Shown here: piece after piece, positions 1 through 6,495 of the stretch | Numbering within the stretch: position 1 is the first letter of the stretch | How the letters are laid out: each line of letters opens with the position of its first letter | Assembly (NCBI GenBank): GCA_022563655.1 | Contig: JADFMW010000079.1 | Location: 1 to 10,241, forward strand | Source of the DNA: Pseudomonadota bacterium | GTDB lineage: Bacteria; Pseudomonadota; Alphaproteobacteria; JAAXGF01 | Direction: 5' to 3' | DNA length: 10,241 nt | Position numbers and translations under genes: made by a program | Notes under the pieces: model-generated | Told to the model about the DNA's origin: nothing | The model's database searches: none | The model's input: the letters and a program-made list of their open reading frames with translations, nothing else

Positions 1-656
1 AGGTCGTCGAGCCGCTCGCCGGTGTGCTCGTCGCGGCTGTCGACCAGCCAACGGTAAGCCTGCAGCAGGACCGCCGGGCCCAGGAAGCGGTCGCTGTTCC
101 ACCAATAGCTCGGGCAGCCCGTCGAGCAGCAGGCGCAAAGGATGCACTCGTAGAGGCCGTCGAGCTTCTCGCGGTCGTCGGGCGATTGCAGGCGCTCGCG
201 GTCGGGCGGCGCCGGCGACTCGCTTTGCAGCCACGGCTTGATCGAGGCGTACTGGGCGTAGAAGTTGGTCATGTCGGGCACCAGGTCCTTGACCACCGGC
301 AGGTGCGGCAACGGGTAGACCTTGAGATCGCCCTTCGTATCGTCGATCGGCGTGATGCAGGCGAGCCCGTTGACGCCGTCGATGTTCATCGCGCACGAGC
401 CGCAGATGCCCTCGCGGCACGAGCGTCGGAAGGTGAGCGTGGCGTCGACCTCGCCCTTGATCTTGATCAGCGCGTCGAGGACCATCGGCCCGCACGCCGC
501 GCAGTCGATCTCGAAAATATCGAGGCGCGGGTTGTCGCCGTCGTCGGGGTTCCAGCGGTAGACCTTGATGCGCTTGACGCTCTTCGCCCCGGCGGGCGCC
601 GGATGGGTCTTGCCTGGCTTGACCCTGGAATTAGCCGGAAGTGTGAACTGGACCAT
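1..656 (-). CDS. sdhB: Succinate dehydrogenase iron-sulfur subunit (partial, C-terminus off window)
   Basis: This is the electron-transfer subunit of complex II, passing electrons from the SdhA flavin to the membrane quinone site. The ATG at 656 follows an AGAGAG-like ribosome site, and 218 codons are visible before the window edge. The N-terminal ferredoxin domain has Cys80, Cys85, Cys88 and Cys100 for the [2Fe-2S] centre, in the segment SCREGICGSCAMNIDG. The C-terminal domain begins with ECILCACCSTGCP, where Cys171, Cys174 and Cys177 are ligands of the [4Fe-4S] centre and Cys181 starts the [3Fe-4S] ligand set. A Trp pair (SYWWN), part of the quinone-side region in this family, follows. Family members are about 260 residues, so roughly 40 residues, including the remaining cluster cysteines, lie beyond position 1. 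It starts 37 bp after the sdhA stop and is the last visible gene of sdhCDAB. Identification is secure. Confidence 0.97.
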   Translation of the reverse strand, partial: MVQFTLPANSRVKPGKTHPAPAGAKSVKRIKVYRWNPDDGDNPRLDIFEIDCAACGPMVLDALIKIKGEVDATLTFRRSCREGICGSCAMNIDGVNGLACITPIDDTKGDLKVYPLPHLPVVKDLVPDMTNFYAQYASIKPWLQSESPAPPDRERLQSPDDREKLDGLYECILCACCSTGCPSYWWNSDRFLGPAVLLQAYRWLVDSRDEHTGERLDD

Positions 657-693
657 ATCGCTCTCTGAAGTCGTCTGTCCTTCGCCGCGCCGC

Positions 694-2484
694 TCAATAC
701 ACCCTGGGCTGGGGCGGGAATGTCTGGACCTCGTCGGTCAAGGTATAAAGGTGCACCGGACGGTAGTCGATGGCCACGCGGCCGTCGTCGCCGAGCCAGG
801 CGAGGGTGTGCTTGAGCCAGTTCTCGTCGTCGCGCTCCGGGTGGTCCTCGCGCGCGTGCCCGCCGCGGCTTTCGGTGCGGTTGTGCGCCCCGTGCATGGT
901 GACCAGCGCCTGGCGCAGCAGGTTGTCGAGCTCGAGGGTCTCGACCAGATCGGTGTTCCAGATCATCGAGCGGTCGCCGACCCGCACATCGGCGAGAGAT
1001 ACCCGCACCGCGTCCAGCTTCTTGACCCCTTCCGAGAGGACCTCGCTGGTGCGGAACACACCGCAGTTGCTTTGCATGACCCGCTGCATGTCGATCCGGA
1101 CCTCGGCCGTCGGCCGCGAGCCGTCGGCTTGGCGCAGCTTGTCGAGGCGCGCGATCGCGTCCTCGCCGGCGCTTTCGGGCAGCGCCACGTGCGGCCCGCC
1201 GGGCGTGATCAGCTCGCCGGCCCGCTTTGCGGCGGCGCGGCCGAACACGACGATGTCGACCAGCGAGTTCGACCCCAGCCGGTTGGCGCCGTGCACCGAC
1301 ACGCACGCCGCCTCGCCGATCGCCATCAGGCCCGGAACCACACTCTCGGCGTCGCTGTTCTTCAGCGTCACGACCTCGCCGTGATAGTTCGTCGGGATGC
1401 CGCCCATGTTGTAATGCACGGTGGGCAACACCGGGATTGGCTCCTTGGTCACGTCGACGCCGGCGAAGATGCGGGCCGTCTCGGAGATGCCCGGCAGGCG
1501 TTCGTGCAGCAGCTCGTCGGCGAGGTGCTCGAGGTGCAGATATAGGTAATCCTTGTCCGGACCGATGCCGCGGCCTTCGCGCATCTCGGTGGTCATCGCC
1601 CGGCTCACCACGTCGCGCGAGGCGAGGTCCTTCGCCGTCGGCGCGTAGCGCTCCATGAAGCGCTCGCCCTCGGCGTTGGTCAGATAGCCGCCCTCGCCGC
1701 GCGAGCCCTCGGTGATCAGGCAACCCGAGCCGTAGATGCCGGTGGGGTGGAACTGCACGAACTCCATGTCCTGCAAGGGAAGCCCCGCGCGCAGCACCAT
1801 CGCGTTGCCGTCGCCCGTGCAGGTGTGCGCCGAGGTGCACGAGAAATAGGCGCGGCCGTAGCCGCCGGTCGCCAGCACCACGGCGTGGGCGCGGAAGCGG
1901 TGGATGGCGCCGTCGTCCAGGTTCCACGCCATGACCCCGCGGCAGACGCCATCGTCGTCCATGATCAGGTCGAGGGCGACGTACTCGATGAAGAACTCGG
2001 CCTCGTGCTTGAGCGATTGCTGGTAGAGCGTGTGGAGGATGGCGTGGCCGGTGCGGTCGGCCGCGGCGCAGGTGCGCATTGCCTGGCTCTTGCCGAAATG
2101 GGTGGTCATGCCGCCGAAGGCGCGCTGGTAGATCTTGCCGTCCTCGGTGCGCGAGAACGGCACGCCGAAGTGCTCGAGCTCGATCACCGCCGGCACCGCC
2201 TCGCGGCACATGTACTCGATGGCGTCCTGGTCGCCGAGCCAGTCGGAGCCCTTGACCGTGTCGTACATGTGCCAGCGCCAGTCGTCCTCGCCGGCGTTGC
2301 CGAGCGCCGCGCTCATCCCGCCCTGCGCCGCCACGGTGTGGCTGCGGGTCGGGAACACCTTGGTGATGCACGCGGTCTTGAGCCCCTGCACCGCCATGCC
2401 CATGGTCGCGCGCAGGCCCGCGCCGCCGGCGCCGACGACGACGACGTCGTAGGTATGGTCGATGACGGGGTACGACCGCGACAC
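694..2484 (-). CDS. sdhA: Succinate dehydrogenase flavoprotein subunit
   Basis: This is the catalytic subunit of complex II, oxidising succinate to fumarate with covalently bound FAD on the cytoplasmic side of the membrane. I chose the GTG at 2484: it lies 5 bp after the sdhD stop, the family's N-terminus (SYPVIDHTYDVVVVGAGGAG) begins there, and no ATG lies before residue 28. The product is 596 residues, the normal length. Visible features are the FAD-binding GAGGAG at 18-23; His49 in SHTVAAQGG, the residue that carries the covalent flavin; active-site His246, Thr258 and Glu259; and the proton-shuttle Arg290. These are offset by four from the E. coli residues His45, His242, Thr254, Glu255 and Arg286. 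The conserved LGSNSLVD segment and a C-terminus ending PPQPRVY are also present. No truncation or missing key residue was seen. The gene lies between sdhD and sdhB in one operon. Confidence 0.98.
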   Translation of the reverse strand: MSRSYPVIDHTYDVVVVGAGGAGLRATMGMAVQGLKTACITKVFPTRSHTVAAQGGMSAALGNAGEDDWRWHMYDTVKGSDWLGDQDAIEYMCREAVPAVIELEHFGVPFSRTEDGKIYQRAFGGMTTHFGKSQAMRTCAAADRTGHAILHTLYQQSLKHEAEFFIEYVALDLIMDDDGVCRGVMAWNLDDGAIHRFRAHAVVLATGGYGRAYFSCTSAHTCTGDGNAMVLRAGLPLQDMEFVQFHPTGIYGSGCLITEGSRGEGGYLTNAEGERFMERYAPTAKDLASRDVVSRAMTTEMREGRGIGPDKDYLYLHLEHLADELLHERLPGISETARIFAGVDVTKEPIPVLPTVHYNMGGIPTNYHGEVVTLKNSDAESVVPGLMAIGEAACVSVHGANRLGSNSLVDIVVFGRAAAKRAGELITPGGPHVALPESAGEDAIARLDKLRQADGSRPTAEVRIDMQRVMQSNCGVFRTSEVLSEGVKKLDAVRVSLADVRVGDRSMIWNTDLVETLELDNLLRQALVTMHGAHNRTESRGGHAREDHPERDDENWLKHTLAWLGDDGRVAIDYRPVHLYTLTDEVQTFPPQPRVY

Positions 2485-2489
2485 CCGCC

Positions 2490-2870
2490 CTACCCCGCGA
2501 AGGCGAGCTTGAGCACGGCGAACACGCACGCCGTACCGAGCGCGACGCAAACCAGCGGCAGGGCGACGAGCAACACCATCTTGGCCCGTTCGTGGTGGAC
2601 GTAGTCCTCGACCACCACCTGCACGGCGAGCCTCATGTGATAGAAGCCGGCGATCACGAACAACAGCACCGTCAGCGCGACCCACGTCTCGCCCATCAAC
2701 GCCACCACCCGGGCGTGGTCGGCGCCCTTGAGCGCGAACACGACGACGATAAACAGGAAGGTCAGCGGCACCAGGGCGACGGCGGTGAGGCGCTGCGCCC
2801 ACCAGTGCGAGGTGCCGTCCTTGGCGGCGCCGAGGCCAAGCGCGCGGCCGAGCGGCGTCCTCAGGCTCAC
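2490..2870 (-). CDS. sdhD: Succinate dehydrogenase membrane anchor, small subunit
   Basis: This is one of two membrane anchors that hold heme b and form the ubiquinone pocket of complex II. The GTG at 2870 is chosen because a GGAGG at 2876-2880 lies five bases upstream and the sdhC stop is one base away. A longer frame starting at 2906 would lie inside sdhC and lacks support. The product is 126 residues, with three hydrophobic segments at about 29-47, 57-80 and 96-121. The motif HMRLAVQVVVEDYVHHE contains His78, matching the heme-ligand position of E. coli SdhD His71. Asp89 and Tyr90 match Asp82 and the quinone-contacting Tyr83. Sequence conservation in this subunit is low outside this motif, so the assignment rests on the motif plus operon position. 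Confidence 0.94.
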   Translation of the reverse strand: MSLRTPLGRALGLGAAKDGTSHWWAQRLTAVALVPLTFLFIVVVFALKGADHARVVALMGETWVALTVLLFVIAGFYHMRLAVQVVVEDYVHHERAKMVLLVALPLVCVALGTACVFAVLKLAFAG

Positions 2871-2871
2871 G

Positions 2872-3261
2872 TCATCCTCCCACCGCCAGGCCGATCGCCC
2901 AGGCAACGATCGTAAGCGCCACCGCGGCGCCCAGCATGACCCAGCCCGACCGGTACACGCTCTCGATCTCGAGCAGGTGGCCCGAATCCCAGATCAGGTG
3001 CCGGACGCCGTTGCACAGGTGGTAGAACAGGGCGCACGAGATGCCGAACAGCACCAGCAGCCCGAACCACGAGCCGAGAAACGCCTGCACCACGCCGAAC
3101 GCCCCGGGCCCGGCCGCGGCCGCGATTAGCCACCAGGTGAGCAGCACCAAGCCGCCCACGAGGACCATGCCCGTGATGCGGTGGAAGATCGAGAGAACCG
3201 ACGTGAGCTGCGGCTTGTAGACCTGAAGGTGCGGCGAGAGCGGTCGTGGATGCTGGCCCAT
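2872..3261 (-). CDS. sdhC: Succinate dehydrogenase cytochrome b556 subunit
   Basis: This is the larger membrane anchor of complex II, supplying a heme b ligand and part of the ubiquinone site. The 129-residue product opens with the family signature RPLSPHLQVYKPQLTSVLSI and continues FHRITG. Ser24 and Arg28 correspond to the quinone-binding Ser27 and Arg31 of E. coli SdhC. The second signature, YHLCNGVRHLIWDSG, contains the heme-ligand position His81. Three transmembrane stretches are apparent at about 30-50, 65-88 and 106-126. The ATG at 3261 is the first gene start of the operon and has only a weak GAGAGA-type ribosome site. Its TGA (2872-2874) is within two bases of the sdhD start, and the sdhD ribosome site lies inside its last codons, so the two anchors are probably translationally coupled. 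Confidence 0.97.
   Translation of the reverse strand: MGQHPRPLSPHLQVYKPQLTSVLSIFHRITGMVLVGGLVLLTWWLIAAAAGPGAFGVVQAFLGSWFGLLVLFGISCALFYHLCNGVRHLIWDSGHLLEIESVYRSGWVMLGAAVALTIVAWAIGLAVGG
2876..2880 (-). promoter_or_regulatory. sdhD ribosome binding site
   Basis: A perfect GGAGG on the minus strand overlaps the last codons of sdhC and sits five bases before the GTG at 2870. It decides the sdhD start in favour of GTG over the upstream in-frame codon at 2906. Confidence 0.8.
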
Positions 3262-3312
3262 TGCTCGTGTCTCTCGCAGCGTGCTTCGCGCGCCCTCGCG
3301 CGCTGCCCGCCA

Positions 3313-3340
3313 ATTCTAAACCGTTGTCCCGGCGAGTCAA
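3313..3340 (-). promoter_or_regulatory. Probable sigma70-type promoter of sdhCDAB
   Basis: On the minus strand, TTGACT (3335-3340) and TAGAAT (3313-3318) are separated by 16 bases. Each hexamer matches the consensus at five of six positions, and they lie in a comparatively AT-rich pocket of otherwise GC-rich intergenic DNA. Transcription would start near 3306, giving a leader of about 45 bases before sdhC. A CGCGCG-CCCT-CGCGCG inverted repeat at about 3287-3302 falls in that leader. The hexamers are seen directly; activity is inferred. Confidence 0.65.
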
Positions 3341-3375
3341 TCTCGCCCGCCGCCCCGGCGCGCCCGGAATAAAGG

Positions 3376-4002
3376 CTACGCCGCGGCGATAGCGGCCGAG
3401 ACCAGCGCCACGCCCGTGACGGCCACAACCACGCCGCAGAGCCTGAGCGGCACGGCCAAGGCGCGCTCGCCGAGGGCGCGGGGCACAAGGCCGATTGCAA
3501 GGCCCAGGCCGTGAAGCAACGCCGTCGACAGGGTAAAGCCGAGGGCGTAGAGGGCGGGCGCCGCGGTCTCGGGCAGCTCCATGCCATGGGCCTGGCCGTG
3601 CAGCACGGCGAAGGCGCCGACCAGCGCCATGCCGGCCACCGGCGAGGGGCGCGCGGCCAGTGCGATCACCAGCCCGAGCACCGCGACCGACGCGGCCACC
3701 CCGAGCTCGACGCCGGGCAACACCACGCCGGCGGCGGCGAGCCCGCCGCCAAGCACCAAGGCCGCGACGAAGGTCGCGGGGATGCGCCACAGGGCGCGGC
3801 CGCCCTGCTGCGCGGCCCACAGCCCGACCGCGACCATGGCGAGCACGTGGTCGAGCCCGGCCAAGGGATGAAAGAAGCCCTCGAACAGGCCGGCGCCAAC
3901 GGCGCCGAAGGTGTGCGCCTCGGCCGGAGCGGCAAAGGCGAGCGCGGCGAAGGCGAGCGCGGGGATGAGCAGCGCAACACCAGCAAGCGGTTTGGACGGC
4001 AT
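3376..4002 (-). CDS. HupE/UreJ-family membrane protein, putative nickel/cobalt permease
   Basis: HupE/UreJ proteins are small membrane permeases thought to bring nickel (or cobalt) to hydrogenase or urease. The 208-residue product has a signal-like N-terminus ending APAEA, which would leave His30 at or near the mature N-terminus. The family motif follows in FFHPLAGLDHVLAMVAVGLW, with His45, Asp51 and His52 as likely metal contacts. A second motif, LHGQAHGMELP, has His135 and His139. Several further hydrophobic segments run to the C-terminus. I prefer the ATG at 4002 because AGGAG lies seven bases upstream; another ATG at 4008 is only one base from it. No hydrogenase or urease gene is in the window, and the nearest neighbour is sdhC, 114 bp downstream behind its own promoter. 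The family is clear; the metal is not determined. Confidence 0.85.
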   Translation of the reverse strand: MPSKPLAGVALLIPALAFAALAFAAPAEAHTFGAVGAGLFEGFFHPLAGLDHVLAMVAVGLWAAQQGGRALWRIPATFVAALVLGGGLAAAGVVLPGVELGVAASVAVLGLVIALAARPSPVAGMALVGAFAVLHGQAHGMELPETAAPALYALGFTLSTALLHGLGLAIGLVPRALGERALAVPLRLCGVVVAVTGVALVSAAIAAA

Positions 4003-4071
4003 CGACATTCTCCTGCTCTGCGCGGGCGAGTTGCGGGCCCGCTTATAACACGATTTCGCGCTCGGCGGCGG

Positions 4072-4093
4072 GCGCCAGTCCAAGGATTGGCGC
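4072..4093. repeat. Near-perfect palindrome upstream of hupE-like gene
   Basis: Ten-base arms (4072-4081 and 4084-4093) with one mismatch surround a two-base centre, about 70 bp before the hupE-like start. A TATAAG sequence at about 4042-4047 lies between it and the gene but has no convincing -35. The palindrome could be a regulator site or a leader hairpin. The rest of the 4009-4228 gap shows no gene on either strand that I can support. Confidence 0.35.
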
Positions 4094-4095
4094 GC

Positions 4096-4224
4096 GCCCT
4101 TGCCTTCGACTCGCCAATGCGCAAACAATCGAGACTCGAAAAGTGGGGGACTGGGATATATCGGTTTCGGAAGCCCGCCGCGCCGCTCGGCGGCGACTAA
4201 CCGGCGTGCATCGAAGGCAAGCGC
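4096..4224. repeat. Imperfect inverted repeat bounding about 100 bp of non-coding DNA
   Basis: The 14-base arms GCCCTTGCCTTCGA (4096-4109) and TCGAAGGCAAGCGC (4211-4224) are reverse complements except at one position. The enclosed DNA has no recognised gene. I see no target-site duplication, so a miniature mobile element is possible but unproven. The right arm ends four bases before the pseudogene fragment at 4229. Confidence 0.35.
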
Positions 4225-4228
4225 CCAC

Positions 4229-4318
4229 CTACTGAAACTTAAGCGCCGCAGCCAGTACCTCCTCGGGGTCGAGGACGACGCCGCCCTTGACCACGCGATC
4301 AATGCGGCGGGTGTTACG
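4229..4318 (-). pseudogene. Orphan 3' fragment of an amidohydrolase gene
   Basis: These 90 bases align without gaps to 5073-5162, the 3' end of the complete amidohydrolase gene, with seven mismatches (about 92% identity). The fragment reads RNTRRIDRVVKGGVVLDPEE and then VLAAALKFQ before a TAG, compared with RNTRRIYRVVKGGVVLDPED and VLAAALKSQ in the intact gene. The alignment ends exactly at the stop codon on one side and is lost inside the gene on the other, five bases from the hicB stop. Five of the seven differences change amino acids (Ser to Phe, Asp to Glu, Tyr to Asp), which fits loss of selection. There is no start codon or metal-site residue, so it cannot encode an enzyme. It may be a displaced gene end or the remnant of a deleted tandem paralogue. 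Confidence 0.85.
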
Positions 4319-4323
4319 ATAGG

Positions 4324-4764
4324 TCAGGCGGCGTCGCGCACCTCTAGGACCAAGCGCTTGCCGAGCAGGGTCAAGGCCTCGGCGAGGCGGGGGAGCTTGG
4401 TGGGATGTCTGGGGTCGAGTATTCGCCGGACCTCTTTGACGTCGCAGCCGAGCGCGCGCGCGAGCGCCGCCCTGGACATTCCGGCGTCGCGCAGCGCCAT
4501 GTGCAACGCCGCCTTCGCCGCGGTCTGCACCGGCACCGGCACGAGACGCTGGCCGGCCTTCCGCCTGGATGGCACGGGGATGTCGCGGCCTTCGGCGATG
4601 TAGCCGGCAATCGCCTCCTCGAGGCAGTCGGCGGCTTCGGCGTGGGCTTCGGCGACATTGGCGCCGTCGGTCGCAGCACCAGGCAGGTCGGGAAACACGA
4701 CAAGGATGCGCCCGGCGTCGTCTGTCGAGAACGTCGCGGGAAAAACGTACCGCTGTGTGGTCAT
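4324..4764 (-). CDS. hicB: HicB-family antitoxin with C-terminal DNA-binding domain
   Basis: HicB neutralises the HicA RNase by direct binding and usually represses its own operon. The 146-residue protein has the N-terminal HicB fold, seen in YVFPATFSTDDAGRILVVFP followed by DLPGAATDGANVAEAHAEAADCL, with the FPDLPG motif near residues 24-29. A basic linker (about 62-72) leads to a C-terminal helix-turn-helix-like region at about 83-140, including GMSRAALARALGCDVKEVRRIL. The ATG at 4764 has a GGAGG seven bases upstream, and the first G of that site is the last base of the hicA stop codon, so translation of the two genes is closely linked. Gene order is toxin first, as is usual for hicAB. The stop is five bases from the amidohydrolase gene fragment. 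Confidence 0.92.
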   Translation of the reverse strand: MTTQRYVFPATFSTDDAGRILVVFPDLPGAATDGANVAEAHAEAADCLEEAIAGYIAEGRDIPVPSRRKAGQRLVPVPVQTAAKAALHMALRDAGMSRAALARALGCDVKEVRRILDPRHPTKLPRLAEALTLLGKRLVLEVRDAA

Positions 4765-4775
4765 CCGGTATCCTC

Positions 4776-4991
4776 CTAATCCAAGTCGTCACGACCGAGC
4801 CTCAGGTCCTTCAGCATCGTGGCAAGCAGGCCGGGGCCGATTTCCGCCCTGCGATGCTTAACGATTGTCGAGCGCTCGCCGTAAAACAGCGTGCCATGGC
4901 TGCCTTTGCCACGCCGCTCGGTGAAGCGCACGGGCACGCCTCGCTTGCGCCCAAGTTTCCTGATCTTGCGGATGAATTCGGCTCCTGTCAT
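4776..4991 (-). CDS. hicA: HicA-family mRNA interferase toxin
   Basis: HicA is a small double-stranded-RNA-binding-fold toxin that cleaves mRNA in a ribosome-independent way and causes growth arrest when free of HicB. The 71-residue product has the N-terminal helix MTGAEFIRKIRKLGRKRG and the catalytic segment GKGSHGTLFYGERSTIVK, with His32 as the catalytic histidine. A C-terminal helix with LLATMLKDLRL follows. Length and motifs match the family and nothing essential is missing, so the toxin is predicted to be active. The ATG at 4991 has no ribosome site in front of it; the predicted -10 box (4997-5002) is only six bases upstream, which suggests a leaderless transcript. An out-of-frame ATG at 5001 is not supported. 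Confidence 0.93.
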   Translation of the reverse strand: MTGAEFIRKIRKLGRKRGVPVRFTERRGKGSHGTLFYGERSTIVKHRRAEIGPGLLATMLKDLRLGRDDLD

Positions 4992-4996
4992 GTTTG

Positions 4997-5025
4997 AGCA
5001 TAGGGTATTTTTGTCCTCTTTTCAA
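4997..5025 (-). promoter_or_regulatory. Probable hicAB promoter
   Basis: On the minus strand, TTGAAA (5020-5025, five of six consensus bases) and TATGCT (4997-5002, four of six) are separated by 17 bases. Transcription from this promoter would begin at about 4990-4991, at the A of the hicA ATG. The spacer and the -35 box lie inside the inverted repeat at 5003-5049, so a protein bound there would block RNA polymerase. Confidence 0.6.
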
Positions 5026-5049
5026 CCAAAAAGAGGGACAAAAATGCCC
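5003..5049. promoter_or_regulatory. AT-rich inverted repeat, probable HicB operator
   Basis: Arms of 20 and 21 bases (5003-5022 and 5029-5049) pair with one mismatch and one bulge around a six-base centre (5023-5028). The arms share the core ATTTTTGTCC. HicB proteins with a C-terminal DNA-binding domain commonly bind inverted repeats at their own promoter, and this repeat overlaps the predicted hicAB -35 and spacer. On the plus strand the stem is followed by a short T-run (5052-5057), so it could also stop antisense transcription. On the minus strand, where the genes lie, there is no T-run, which argues against a terminator for the amidohydrolase gene. Confidence 0.6.
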
Positions 5050-5072
5050 ATCTTTTTAGGGCGTGGCGGGGT

Positions 5073-5162
5073 CTACTGCGACTTAAGCGCCGCGGCCAGT
5101 ACGTCCTCGGGGTCGAGGACGACGCCGCCCTTGACCACGCGGTAAATGCGGCGGGTGTTGCG
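5073..5162 (-). repeat. Direct repeat, intact partner of the 4229-4318 copy
   Basis: This is the last 30 codons of the complete amidohydrolase gene, including its stop. It is about 92% identical to 4229-4318 in the same orientation at a distance of 844 bases. The two copies flank the hicAB cassette. Confidence 0.85.
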
Positions 5163-6464
5163 GATGTCGGCCAAGGGGTCGGCGTCGAGCACGACGAGGT
5201 CGGCGAGCTTGCCCGCCTCGATCGTCCCGAGCTCGGACTCGCGGCCCATCACCCGGGCGCCGCCGTGCGTCGCGGCGACGATGATCTCCATCGGCGCAAG
5301 CCCGGCCTCGGCCATCAGCTCGAGCTCGCGGTGCAGCGCCGGGCCGTGCAGCGTGCCGATGTTGCCGGCGTCGCTGCCGGCGGCGATGGCGACGCCGGCG
5401 GCCTGCAAGCGCCGCAGGTTGGCGAACGCGACCCGCTGGTTCGGGGGCGGCTGCAAGCGGACCCAGAAGGGAACCTTGCCGAAGGGAAGCGCGCCAAGCT
5501 CGGCGAAGCTGGCGATCGCCTCGGGGTCGCCGAGGCGGCGTTCGATGTCGGAAAGCTCGACCGACTGCGACAGCACCTCGTGGTAGCCCTCGGCGACTGC
5601 GAACGTGGTGGTGTAGACCACGTTTCGCGCCTTGAGCAGGGCGACGAAGGCGTCGTCGACGCGCCGGTCCTGAACGCTGTGCGCCAGCACGTCGACGCCG
5701 GCCAGCACGGCGGCGCGGGCCGTCTCGCGCTGGGTGGCGTGCGCCACCACGCGCACGCCGGCGGCATGGCTCTCCTCGATCGCCGCGCGCGCCCAATCGA
5801 GCTCGGCGGCGAGGTCGAGGCCTAGCCGCTCGACGAGCCACAGCTTCACCAGGTCGGGCTTGTACGCTAGCTCGCGGCGCACCAGCGCCCGCGCCGCCTC
5901 GGGCGAGGCCACCCGGATGACCGGCGGGTCCTCGCTTTCGAGCTCCTCGGGCGCGTAGGTGCCGAGCAGCGGCCCCGCCACCGCGACGCGCGGCGCCAGC
6001 AAGGTGCGGCGGGCCAGCGCGCGCACGGCGAAGTTCGAGTAAGGGCCGCCCACGTCGACCACCGAGGTAACCCCGCTCGCCAGATAGCGCGCCAAGGTCA
6101 CCGGCAGGCGGCGGCGGATCGATGCCGACTCGTCCGCGTAGGAGCGCACGCCGCGCAGGTCGATGATGTCGGGCCGGGTGTAAAGGCCGCCCGATTGGAA
6201 GAAGTGGATGTGGGCGTCGATGAGGCCGGGAATGATCCATTTGCCCCGGGTGTCGATCACGCGCGCCCCGCCGGGCGCCGCGGTTGTGCTCCTCGGGCCG
6301 ACGGCGGCGATGCGCGTGCCGTCGATCAGCACCAGGGCGTCGGGAAGCGGCTCGGCGCCGGTGCCGTCGATCACGGTGCCGCCGACCAGGGCGGTGATTC
6401 GGCCATCGGCGTCGGACGCAAGGGCGGAAAGCGCCGTAAAAAGCACGGCGAGGACGGCCCGCAC
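5073..6464 (-). CDS. Metal-dependent amidohydrolase with export signal, COG1228-like
   Basis: This is an amidohydrolase-superfamily hydrolase (imidazolonepropionase/prolidase-like group) of 463 residues. Visible metal-site residues are His85 and His87 in LIDAHIHFF, Lys207 in LVKLWLVER (the position often carbamylated), His242 in VVAHATQRE, His262 in VLAHSVQD and Asp365 in AAGSDAGN. The N- and C-terminal strands that form the small beta domain are present (VGGTVIDGTG near 27-36; KLADLVVLDADPL and VVKGGVVLDPEDVL near the end). The GTG at 6464 gives a hydrophobic signal-like start, RAVLAVLFTALSALASDADG, suggesting export to the periplasm. No good ribosome site is visible, so the start is less certain. 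It begins 31 bp after dctM, which suggests co-transcription with the TRAP genes. The substrate is unknown; amide, lactam, dipeptide or ester hydrolysis are all possible. A partial second copy of its 3' end lies beyond hicAB. Confidence 0.88.
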   Translation of the reverse strand: MRAVLAVLFTALSALASDADGRITALVGGTVIDGTGAEPLPDALVLIDGTRIAAVGPRSTTAAPGGARVIDTRGKWIIPGLIDAHIHFFQSGGLYTRPDIIDLRGVRSYADESASIRRRLPVTLARYLASGVTSVVDVGGPYSNFAVRALARRTLLAPRVAVAGPLLGTYAPEELESEDPPVIRVASPEAARALVRRELAYKPDLVKLWLVERLGLDLAAELDWARAAIEESHAAGVRVVAHATQRETARAAVLAGVDVLAHSVQDRRVDDAFVALLKARNVVYTTTFAVAEGYHEVLSQSVELSDIERRLGDPEAIASFAELGALPFGKVPFWVRLQPPPNQRVAFANLRRLQAAGVAIAAGSDAGNIGTLHGPALHRELELMAEAGLAPMEIIVAATHGGARVMGRESELGTIEAGKLADLVVLDADPLADIRNTRRIYRVVKGGVVLDPEDVLAAALKSQ

Positions 6465-6495
6465 CGTCGCGCGTAGTCGGCGGCGAAACGTGGCG

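Noticed and set aside
565..1545. Long plus-strand open frame opposite sdhA
   Set aside because: It is antisense to secure sdhA codons, has His/Arg/Ala-rich composition typical of GC-rich shadow frames, and shows no recognisable domain.
467..2371. Minus-strand open frame of 634 codons in another frame of sdhA and sdhB
   Set aside because: It overlaps verified sdhA and sdhB coding sequence in the wrong frame; Arg/Pro-rich composition indicates a GC artefact.
1747..2604. Plus-strand open frame of 285 codons opposite sdhA and sdhD
   Set aside because: Low-complexity, Arg/His/Ala-rich shadow of confirmed genes with no family motif.
4009..4228. Possible riboswitch or small RNA ahead of the hupE-like gene
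   Set aside because: Hairpins exist, but I could not match them to a cobalamin or nickel/cobalt riboswitch core, so only the repeats are reported.
4229..4792. Single open frame joining the amidohydrolase fragment to upstream sequence
   Set aside because: Above 4319 it is a shadow of hicB; only its last 30 codons resemble a real protein, so it is a gene fragment and not a fusion.
5003..5049. Rho-independent terminator for the amidohydrolase gene
   Set aside because: On the coding (minus) strand the hairpin is not followed by a T-run, and the stem is itself AT-rich. Its overlap with the hicAB promoter fits an operator better.
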